A stretch of 6,305 nucleotides of DNA from Verrucomicrobiota bacterium (GTDB taxonomy: Bacteria > Verrucomicrobiota > Verrucomicrobiia > Opitutales > Opitutaceae). Shown here in pieces: positions 1 to 4,710 of the stretch. The stretch spans positions 1-6,305 of the forward strand of contig JAURJO010000175.1 of assembly GCA_030832235.1 (NCBI GenBank), written 5' to 3'. The notes beneath the pieces were generated by a model. The model saw only the letters and a list, made by a program, of their open reading frames with translations. It was not told where the DNA came from and did no database searches. Numbering within the stretch: position 1 is the stretch's first letter; each line of letters begins with the position of its first letter. Made by a program: the position numbers and the translations under genes.

Positions 1-16
1 AGCCATCCCCGCGCCC

Positions 17-346
17 ATGTCCCAGCTTCCCGCGCAATTTGACGGCGTGACCGTCGTCACCAAGGCCAACGTCTATTTCGACGGCAACGTCGTGAGCCAC
101 ACGGTGCTCTTCGCCGACAAATCGAAGAAGACCCTCGGGCTGATCCGTCCCGGTTCCTATTACTTCGGAACGGCCGCGGCCGAGCGCATGGAGATCGTCG
201 CCGGAGAGTGCACGGTGACGATGAAGGACGCCACGGAGACGCGGACCTACGGCGCCGGCACCCATTTCGACGTCCCCGCCAACAGCGGCTTCACCATCGC
301 GGTAAAGGCGGGTCTCTGCGAATACATCTGCTCGTTCCTGCCGTAA
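17..346 (+). CDS. ppnP: Pyrimidine/purine nucleoside phosphorylase PpnP (DUF1255 cupin)
   Basis: PpnP is a small cytoplasmic cupin that splits purine and pyrimidine nucleosides with phosphate into the free base and ribose-1-phosphate; it was formerly YaiE/DUF1255. The 109-residue product carries the family pattern: an ANVYFDG segment near residues 17-23 (NEYF.G in the E. coli protein), a SYYFGTAAAERMEIVAGE stretch at about 47-64, and a YGAGTHFDVPANSGF segment at about 78-92 matching the E. coli YEAGSVFNVPGHSEF region. E. coli PpnP is about 94 residues, so this copy has roughly 12-15 extra N-terminal residues. The ATG at 17 is the only convenient start, but only 16 bases of upstream sequence are visible and they contain no Shine-Dalgarno motif, so promoter and operon membership cannot be judged. 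The 60-base gap to the next gene suggests a separate unit. Family assignment is firm; activity is inferred from the family. Confidence 0.93.
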   Translation: MSQLPAQFDGVTVVTKANVYFDGNVVSHTVLFADKSKKTLGLIRPGSYYFGTAAAERMEIVAGECTVTMKDATETRTYGAGTHFDVPANSGFTIAVKAGLCEYICSFLP

Positions 347-383
347 TCGCCACCCGTCGGCGCGAGTTTGATTGAGCGGCGGT

Positions 384-405
384 GGGCGACCTACCACGGT
401 CGCCC
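384..405 (+). promoter_or_regulatory. Perfect 8-bp hairpin abutting the start codon of the isomerase gene
   Basis: GGGCGACC (384-391) and GGTCGCCC (398-405) are exact reverse complements around a six-base loop, TACCAC. The stem ends one base before the ATG at 407. There is no T-tract after it, so it is a poor intrinsic terminator for ppnP. If the transcript starts upstream, the stem would occupy the ribosome landing zone and could limit initiation; it could equally be a DNA operator. The structure is seen directly; the function is inference. Confidence 0.5.
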
Positions 406-406
406 C

Positions 407-1549
407 ATGCTCCGCCCCGCCCTGCCGGCCCTCGCGGCCGGCCTTTTCCTGCTCGCCGCCACCGCCCTTCGCGCCGCCGAGACCGCACTGCCCGACGGTC
501 TCTACGCCGAGATCGGCACACCGCACGGCACGGTCACCTGCGAACTCCACTTCACGCGGGCGCCGAGGACGGTCGCGAGTTTCGTCGGCCTCGCCGAGGG
601 CACGCTCGGTCCCGCGCCGCGCCGGCCCTACTTCGACGGGGTGAAGTTCCACCGGGTCGTGTCCGAGTTCGTGGTGCAAGGCGGCGATCCGACGGGGACG
701 GGCGACGGCGGGCCCGGCTACGCGTTTCCCGACGAGTTCACACCCGGTCTGCGGCACGACGCCGCCGGGGTACTCTCGATGGCTAACAAGGGACCCGACA
801 CCAACGGCTCGCAGTTCTTCCTCACGCTGAAGGAGGTCAACCGGCTGAACTACCTTCACAGCGTATTCGGCCGCGTGGTGCGCGGGCTCGAGGTGCTGCC
901 GCGCATCCGGCAAGGCGACGCGATGACCGTGCGCATCGCGAGGATCGGCGCGGCGGCCAAGGCGTTTCGCGCGGATGACGAGGCATTCGCCGCGCTGGTG
1001 GCGAAAGGTCGCCGCCACGCGGGCGCGGCCGAACCCGGACCGGAGGCACATTTCGACGACCCCGACAAACTGCTGCCGTCAGAGCCACCGCGCGCGAAGG
1101 CGTTCAACCACAAGCTCGCCAACGTGGAGCGCGCCCTCGGCCTCGTGATCAAGGCCCGCCTGCGCGCGAAGTCGCCGACGCCGGCCGAGGACGCGGAGCC
1201 CGGGGCTTTTATGCGCGGGCTCGCGACGAAACTCGGCACGGCGCGGGACGGCGTGCTCGCGGTTTATTTCGCCGATGAGGACGACTGGCGCCTGTGGATC
1301 GGGGAAGAACTCACGTCACGCTTCGCCAGCCGACCCGGCACCGCCGCCGAGCTCACGCGCTCGGGCGCGATGCACGAGGCCAAGGAGGCGTTCCTGAAAT
1401 CCGCACGCGAGGCCGGCGAAGCCGCGTTACGCGAGCAGGAGGCGTCCGCGAAACGCACCGGCCAACCGGCTCCGCCGCCCGGTCAGCGCCTCAAGCTCCA
1501 GACCGACGCGCTCCTCGACGGGTTGATCTTCAAGTTGGAGAAAAAGTGA
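407..1549 (+). CDS. Exported cyclophilin-type peptidylprolyl isomerase with long C-terminal extension
   Basis: Catalyses cis-trans isomerisation of X-Pro bonds, probably in the periplasm. I place the start at ATG 407 because a signal peptide begins exactly there (MLRPALPALAAGLFLLAATALRAAE; cleavage near residues 23-24). A TTG at 368 would add 13 charged residues in front of it. Residues about 32-180 form the cyclophilin domain. Relative to human cyclophilin A, the Arg55, Phe60, Gln63, Ala101, Phe113, Leu122 and His126 positions are R83, F88, Q91, A126, F138, L147 and H151; NGSQFF is at 133-138. The Trp121 position appears to be Arg146, in a loop of different sequence, which would predict weak cyclosporin binding. 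Residues about 185-380 are an Ala/Arg/Glu-rich, mostly helical extension with a conspicuous GVLAVYFADEDDWRLWIGEEL patch at 282-302 that I do not recognise. The stop overlaps the next gene's start by four bases (GTGA). No Shine-Dalgarno is visible. Confidence 0.9.
   Translation: MLRPALPALAAGLFLLAATALRAAETALPDGLYAEIGTPHGTVTCELHFTRAPRTVASFVGLAEGTLGPAPRRPYFDGVKFHRVVSEFVVQGGDPTGTGDGGPGYAFPDEFTPGLRHDAAGVLSMANKGPDTNGSQFFLTLKEVNRLNYLHSVFGRVVRGLEVLPRIRQGDAMTVRIARIGAAAKAFRADDEAFAALVAKGRRHAGAAEPGPEAHFDDPDKLLPSEPPRAKAFNHKLANVERALGLVIKARLRAKSPTPAEDAEPGAFMRGLATKLGTARDGVLAVYFADEDDWRLWIGEELTSRFASRPGTAAELTRSGAMHEAKEAFLKSAREAGEAALREQEASAKRTGQPAPPPGQRLKLQTDALLDGLIFKLEKK
1537..1540 (+). promoter_or_regulatory. 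GGAG ribosome binding site deciding the GTG start at 1546
   Basis: GGAG lies five bases before GTG 1546, inside the last codons of the isomerase gene. It is the clearest Shine-Dalgarno sequence in the window. It supports GTG 1546 over the much earlier in-frame ATG at 1294, which would add 84 residues read out of frame through the isomerase gene and bury the signal peptide. Confidence 0.7.
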
Positions 1550-2625
1550 AGCGGTCCGCGATTCTTTGGCTGACGGCCGCGACCCTCGTGGCGGGCGAAC
1601 CGCCGCCGCAGTTGGTGCCGTGGCGGGAGCGGATGCAGCCCATCACGCCGCACGGCTACATCGCCCGTCACGTCACGCGACCGCCGGTCATCGACGGCCG
1701 GCTGGACGACGCGGCTTGGGGCGCGGCGGAATGGACGGCGGACTTTGTCGACATCGAGGGCGACCGCCGGTCCCGGCCGCGTTTCCGTACCCGGGCGAAG
1801 ATCCTCTGGGACGATACCCACCTCTACATCGGCGCCGAGCTCGAGGAGCCCCACGTCTGGGGAAAGCTCACGGCGCACGACGCGGTGATTTTCCAGGATC
1901 CGGACTTCGAGGTGTTCCTTGATCCCGACGGCGACACGCATGAGTACTTCGAGTTCGAACTCAACGCGCTCAACACCGGCTGGGACCTGTTCCTGCCGAA
2001 GCCCTACCTCGACGGCGGGAAGGCGAGTAACGCGTGGGAGATCCCCGGCCTGCGAACGGCGGTGCACGTGGACGGCACGCTCAACGACCCGCGGGACCGC
2101 GACCGCGGCTGGACGCTGGAGATCGCGTTTCCCTGGGCGGCCTTCACGACCGCGCGCGGCGCGGGTCGCGCTCCGGCGGACGGCGACGTCTGGCGGATGA
2201 ACTTCTCACGCGTCGAGTGGCAGGTGAGCGTGAAGGAAGGCGCCTACGAGAAAGTCCCCGCGACGCCGGAGGACAACTGGGTGTGGTCGCCGCAGGGCGT
2301 GATCGACATGCACCGGCCCGAGATGTGGGGCCTGGTGCGGTTCACGCGGAAGGCGAAGTCGCCGGACGACGTGGCGCCGACGGTGGCAGGCAAAGCCGCC
2401 CGCGATCTGGCGCTGGATGTTTACCACGCACAAAGGGAGTTCCGGCAAAGGCACCAGCGCTGGGCGACCTCGCTCGCCGAGCTCGGCTGGAACGCGCCGC
2501 CCGGCGCGCCCGCGTTTGAGTTTTTCTCGGGCGGTACGGGATTCAGCTTTGCCTCACGGTTCACGGAAAACGGCCGCACCCGCGTCTGGACGATTCGCGA
2601 GGATCGGCGCCTGACGCTCGACTGA
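1546..2625 (+). CDS. Exported CBM9-like (DOMON-type) carbohydrate-binding protein
   Basis: Member of the 'carbohydrate-binding family 9-like' proteins (CBM9_1 group), secreted beta-sandwich proteins thought to bind sugars; the ligand is unknown here. Starting at GTG 1546 the product has 359 residues and a short signal peptide (VKRSAILWLTAATLVAG, residues 1-17). Family hallmarks follow in order: RPPVIDGRLDDAAWGAAEW (about 45-63), the RAKILWDDTHLYIGAELEEP strand pair (about 83-102), VIFQDPDFEVFLDPDGDTHEYFEFELN (about 114-140), GWTLEIAFPW (188-197) and WRMNFSRVEW (216-225), with WGLVRF at 261-266 closing the domain. The C-terminal 285-359 segment contains YHAQREFRQRHQRWATSLAEL, resembling the short helical tail followed by strands seen in some relatives. 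No catalytic residues are apparent. The GTGA overlap with the isomerase gene suggests translational coupling, so the isomerase may help fold exported partners such as this one; that link is inference. Confidence 0.85.
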   Translation: MKRSAILWLTAATLVAGEPPPQLVPWRERMQPITPHGYIARHVTRPPVIDGRLDDAAWGAAEWTADFVDIEGDRRSRPRFRTRAKILWDDTHLYIGAELEEPHVWGKLTAHDAVIFQDPDFEVFLDPDGDTHEYFEFELNALNTGWDLFLPKPYLDGGKASNAWEIPGLRTAVHVDGTLNDPRDRDRGWTLEIAFPWAAFTTARGAGRAPADGDVWRMNFSRVEWQVSVKEGAYEKVPATPEDNWVWSPQGVIDMHRPEMWGLVRFTRKAKSPDDVAPTVAGKAARDLALDVYHAQREFRQRHQRWATSLAELGWNAPPGAPAFEFFSGGTGFSFASRFTENGRTRVWTIREDRRLTLD

Positions 2626-2638
2626 TCCGGCGCGGTTC

Positions 2639-2670
2639 CGCTGAAGCCGAAAGCCCGATTGGGCTCAGCG
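2639..2670 (+). terminator. Bulged hairpin after the CBM9-like gene, possible terminator
   Basis: CGCTGA (2639-2644) pairs with TCAGCG (2665-2670), and inside it GCCC (2653-2656) pairs with GGGC (2661-2664) around a GATT loop, leaving an eight-base bulge on the left side. The hairpin begins 13 bases after the stop codon at 2625, the right place for transcription termination of the isomerase/CBM9-like pair. No run of T follows, so it does not meet the usual intrinsic-terminator pattern; it might instead protect the mRNA 3' end. Confidence 0.35.
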
Positions 2671-2693
2671 TCGCCGGGAAATTCCGACTCTCA

Positions 2694-2845
2694 CCACGGA
2701 GCGCCCTCGATTTTCCCCACGGGGATACGGAGGAAGTAAAGGGTAGGCCTGGCATCAAGACGTTCTCAGCTACCTCCGTTTTCTCCTGTCGGCCGGCTCG
2801 AGACAGGAGGTAGCAAAGGCCGCGGAGATCCAATCAGCCACGGAT
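2694..2845. repeat. Degenerate CGGAG-rich intergenic repeat
   Basis: The core motif recurs with variations: CCACGGAG (2694-2701), ATACGGAGG (2726-2734), its inverse ACCTCCGTT (2772-2780), CCGCGGAG (2819-2826) and CCACGGAT (2838-2845), embedded in purine-rich stretches such as AGGAAGTAAAGGG and AGGAGGTAGCAAAGG. The base composition and rhythm differ from the coding DNA on either side. Antisense ORFs through it have no protein-like features. From general knowledge, 'CCACGGAG...ACGGAGG' purine-rich non-coding repeats are common between genes in environmental bacteria including Verrucomicrobiota; membership of such a family is inference. Confidence 0.45.
2769..2814. repeat. Imperfect inverted repeat, 13-bp arms with a 9-base insertion
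   Basis: The right arm GACAGGAGGTAGC (2802-2814) is complementary to GCTACCTCC (2769-2777) plus TGTC (2787-2790), with GTTTTCTCC inserted between them at 2778-2786. Because the insertion repeats the CTCC motif, the right arm can alternatively pair as an uninterrupted 8-bp stem, CTCCTGTC (2783-2790) with GACAGGAG (2802-2809), around an 11-base loop. Two mutually exclusive folds are therefore possible. It is not followed by a T-tract and is more than 140 bases from the nearest gene end. Confidence 0.55.
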
Positions 2846-2894
2846 CCCAGATCTTCCGCGTCTCGCACATCTCCCTTCGCTGGTAGGACGGAGT

Positions 2895-2952
2895 GTTCAG
2901 CGCCCCCAACTGAACCGCCAGACCGCGTGCGAGCGGTCACCACTTCGGTGGT
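2895..2952. other. Cluster of three consecutive short hairpins
   Basis: Three inverted repeats lie almost end to end: GTTCAG (2895-2900) with CTGAAC (2910-2915); GACCGC (2921-2926) with GCGGTC (2933-2938); and ACCAC (2939-2943) with GTGGT (2948-2952), the last closed by a TTCG loop that as RNA would be the very stable C(UUCG)G tetraloop. The 9-base sequence TGCGAGCGG occurs at 2928-2936 and again at 2969-2977. This could be a structured leader or small RNA, or a REP-like repeat; no reading frame here looks like a real protein. Confidence 0.4.
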
Positions 2953-3059
2953 TGCGCGTGACGTGGTTTGCGAGCGGACTTGACCTCGCTGCGCCGGCGA
3001 AGTCATTGCCCCGGTGTGCACCGCGCGAAGTTCGCGCGGCCCCCAGTTAAACTGACCCC
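2902..3059. repeat. Segment bounded by related short direct repeats
   Basis: GCCCCCA followed directly by ACTGAACC (2902-2916) recurs at the other end as GCCCCCA, a five-base GTTAA insertion, then ACTGACCC (3039-3058). The second copy thereby gains an 11-base palindrome, CAGTTAAACTG (3044-3054). The two copies bracket about 120 bases of hairpin-rich, gene-free DNA just before the beta-propeller gene. They may be remains of a small mobile or repeated element, or coincidental similarity in C-rich DNA; no transposase is present. Confidence 0.3.
3021..3039. promoter_or_regulatory. Perfect 19-base palindrome upstream of the beta-propeller gene
   Basis: CCGCGCGAA (3021-3029) and TTCGCGCGG (3031-3039) are exact reverse complements around a single central G. 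The site ends 29 bases before ATG 3069. Its compact symmetry is what a dimeric repressor operator looks like; as RNA it would form a shorter GC-rich stem with a few unpaired loop bases. No promoter elements around it are convincing, so the regulatory role is inference. Confidence 0.4.
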
Positions 3060-3068
3060 ACCCGCCCC

Positions 3069-4412
3069 ATGAGAATCGCGTTCACCCTAGCCCTCCTGCT
3101 CGCCTCCGCCGCGGCCACTCGTGCTGAAAACTGGGCCAATTGGCGCGGTCCGCTCCACAACGGCTCCAGTCCCGAAAAGGAGCTGCCCGCGACCTTCTCG
3201 AAAACTGAAGGCGTGAAATGGGTGACGCCGCTTCCCGGCTCCTCCGCCGCGACGCCCGTGATCTGGGGCGACCACGTCTTCGTCACCGCGGCCGACACCT
3301 CCACCGGCAAACAGAGCGCCATCGCGCTTGACCGCCGCACGGGCAAGCAGCTCTGGCGCTCCGAGATCAGCGAGTTCGGCACCGACGGCCAGTACAGCAA
3401 CACGTGCTCCCCGTCACCCGTCACCGACGGCAAGATCGTCATCTTCTTCTTCGGCACCGGCGATCTCGTCGGCTTCGAGGTCGGCGGTAAAAAACTGTGG
3501 AGCCGAAACCTCGGGCCATTCGCCTTCCAGTGGACCTTCTCGGCCACGCCACTCCTGCACAAAGGCCAGCTCGTCGCCCAGATCCTCCAGCGCGACGTCG
3601 CCGTGCGCGGGCGCGGCAAGCCCACCGGCAATGAATCCTACCTGCTCGCGATTGATCCGCTCACCGGCAAGGACCTCTGGCGCAGCGTGCGTCCCTCCGA
3701 GGCCGTCGCGGAGTCGCTCGAGGCCTACAGCACTCCGCTGCCGTTCACCCACAACGGCCGAGAAGAACTGGTCGTCATCGGCGGCGACTGCATCACCGGC
3801 CACGACCCGCGCGATGGTCGCGAGCTCTGGCGCTGGGGCACCTGGAATCCCACCAAGATCGGACACTGGCGCCTCGTGCCTTCCGTGACCGCCGGCAACG
3901 GCGTGCTGCTCGCCTGCGGCCCGAAGAACGCCCCCGTCTACGCGGTGAAGGCCGGGGCCACCGGCAAAATCGCGACCAAGGACCTCGCGTGGCAGAGCCA
4001 CATCCAGCCCACCGAGGACGCCGCCGAGGCGGCGCCGAACGTCGGCGAGAAAGACCTCACCAGTGATGTACCGACGCCGCTCTTCCACGACGGCCGCTTC
4101 TACATCCTCAACGGCACGAAGCGCCGCCTGTTCTGCGTGAATCCCGCCGACGGCAAGGTGATCTGGAGCGGCGATCTCGGCGGCAAATCCGTATTCCAGG
4201 CGTCGCCGACCGCGGCCGACGGCAAGCTCTACATCATGAACTTTGATGCCGACGTGTCCGTCGTGCAGACCGGCGGTGCGGAGTTCAAGGTGCTTCACAA
4301 GGCGAACTTCCGCGACGAAGGCGACGACACCCGCCACCGCTCCAGCATCGCGATCTCCCAGGGCAACCTGTTCATCCGCACCGGCACCAAACTGTGGTGT
4401 GTCGGCAAGTGA
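3069..4412 (+). CDS. Exported PQQ-like beta-propeller repeat protein
   Basis: Secreted 447-residue beta-propeller of the PQQ-repeat superfamily (BamB/quinoprotein dehydrogenase fold). A signal peptide is clear (MRIAFTLALLLASAAATRAE, cleavage near 18-20) and there is no lipobox Cys. The mature N-terminus has the NWANWRGPLHNGSS motif (21-34) typical of Planctomycetota and Verrucomicrobiota members. Repeat signatures A.D..TG..LW are visible at AIALDRRTGKQLWR (85-97), LAIDPLTGKDLWR (193-205), GHDPRDGRELWRW (244-256) and CVNPADGKVIW (356-366), with degenerate blades at GFEVGGKKLW (135-144) and SIAISQGNLFIRTGTKLWCV (426-445). The length fits a seven- or eight-bladed propeller. I see no extra catalytic or haem-binding (CXXCH) domain, so enzymatic use of PQQ is not supported and a scaffold or binding role is equally likely. 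It has a 443-base gap upstream and no Shine-Dalgarno; the C-rich CCGCCCC precedes the ATG. It is probably transcribed alone. Confidence 0.9.
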   Translation: MRIAFTLALLLASAAATRAENWANWRGPLHNGSSPEKELPATFSKTEGVKWVTPLPGSSAATPVIWGDHVFVTAADTSTGKQSAIALDRRTGKQLWRSEISEFGTDGQYSNTCSPSPVTDGKIVIFFFGTGDLVGFEVGGKKLWSRNLGPFAFQWTFSATPLLHKGQLVAQILQRDVAVRGRGKPTGNESYLLAIDPLTGKDLWRSVRPSEAVAESLEAYSTPLPFTHNGREELVVIGGDCITGHDPRDGRELWRWGTWNPTKIGHWRLVPSVTAGNGVLLACGPKNAPVYAVKAGATGKIATKDLAWQSHIQPTEDAAEAAPNVGEKDLTSDVPTPLFHDGRFYILNGTKRRLFCVNPADGKVIWSGDLGGKSVFQASPTAADGKLYIMNFDADVSVVQTGGAEFKVLHKANFRDEGDDTRHRSSIAISQGNLFIRTGTKLWCVGK

Positions 4413-4429
4413 TGGAGCCGGGCCGGATC

Positions 4430-4464
4430 TTGACCCGTGAGGTACCGGTAATACGGTAATACCT
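4430..4464 (+). promoter_or_regulatory. Putative promoter/operator of the toxin-antitoxin operon
   Basis: The 8-base unit CGGTAATA occurs twice in tandem (4446-4453, 4454-4461), preceded by a perfect GGTACC palindrome (4441-4446) and ending in GGTAATACC (4455-4463), whose GGTA/TACC arms are also symmetric. Arms AGGTA (4440-4444) and TACCT (4460-4464) are inverted. Such clustered half-sites fit binding by a ribbon-helix-helix antitoxin dimer, the usual autoregulation of these operons. TTGACC (4430-4435) matches a -35 box in five of six bases; a weak -10, TACGGT (4452-4457), lies 16 bases on, which would start transcription at or next to ATG 4465. No Shine-Dalgarno is present, consistent with a leaderless message. 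The repeats are seen; their role is inferred. Confidence 0.55.
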
Positions 4465-4710
4465 ATGCCGACCCTCACCTTCAAAGTCTCTCCGGAGGAG
4501 GCGCGAACGCTGCGGGCGAAGGCGCGGGCGGAAAAATCCTCCCTTTCCGCGTTTCTCCGCGGCCGCGTTCTCGAAGCCAGGTCATCCGCTCGCCGGAAAA
4601 TCGTCGTCCGCCGGCACCCGGAATCAGGCCTGCCCTTCGATCCCGGCCGAGGAAAGCCGGCGAAGGTGTCGCGGGATGAGATCAGGGCCCTGCTGGCCGA
4701 CTTCCCGTGA
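4465..4710 (+). CDS. vapB: Type II antitoxin, ribbon-helix-helix (VapB-like)
   Basis: Probable antitoxin that binds and neutralises the neighbouring PIN-domain ribonuclease and represses its own operon as a DNA-bound dimer. The 81-residue protein starts with a short strand, TLTFKVS (3-9), then a helix (EEARTLRAKARAEK, 11-24), a turn (SSLS, 25-28) and a second helix (AFLRGRVLEARS), the CopG/MetJ-type ribbon-helix-helix layout. Residues 43-50 are strongly basic. The C-terminal part, including VSRDEIRALLADF (68-80), is likely the toxin-binding segment. ATG 4465 is chosen because the DNA-binding strand begins at residue 3. The gene ends in a GTGA overlap with the toxin start, so toxin translation probably depends on antitoxin translation. 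Assignment rests on fold pattern and neighbour; the exact antitoxin subfamily is uncertain. Confidence 0.82.
   Translation: MPTLTFKVSPEEARTLRAKARAEKSSLSAFLRGRVLEARSSARRKIVVRRHPESGLPFDPGRGKPAKVSRDEIRALLADFP

Noticed and set aside
368..406. TTG start for the isomerase gene
   Set aside because: It adds 13 residues including several Arg before a textbook signal peptide that begins at ATG 407, and has no ribosome binding site.
1294..1545. Extended N-terminus of the CBM9-like gene from ATG 1294
   Set aside because: It would read 84 Arg-rich residues out of frame through the isomerase gene and hide the signal peptide; GTG 1546 has a good GGAG at proper spacing.
1483..2067. 194-codon open frame on the - strand over the CBM9-like gene
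   Set aside because: The opposite strand encodes the complete family pattern; the antisense product has no domain or start-site support.
2980..3007. TTGACC at 2980-2985 as a -35 box for the beta-propeller gene
   Set aside because: The best -10 at proper spacing matches only two or three of six bases (around 3001-3007), too weak to report as a promoter.
2561..3021. Two antisense open frames in the gap between the CBM9-like and beta-propeller genes
   Set aside because: Their translations are readings of the CGGAG repeat and the hairpin cluster, without hydrophobic core, motif or ribosome binding site. Repeat DNA is often mis-called as small genes.
3069..4412. PQQ-dependent alcohol/glucose dehydrogenase
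   Set aside because: Length is too short for the classical dehydrogenases and no adjacent-Cys pair, haem motif or catalytic signature was seen; only the propeller repeats are supported.
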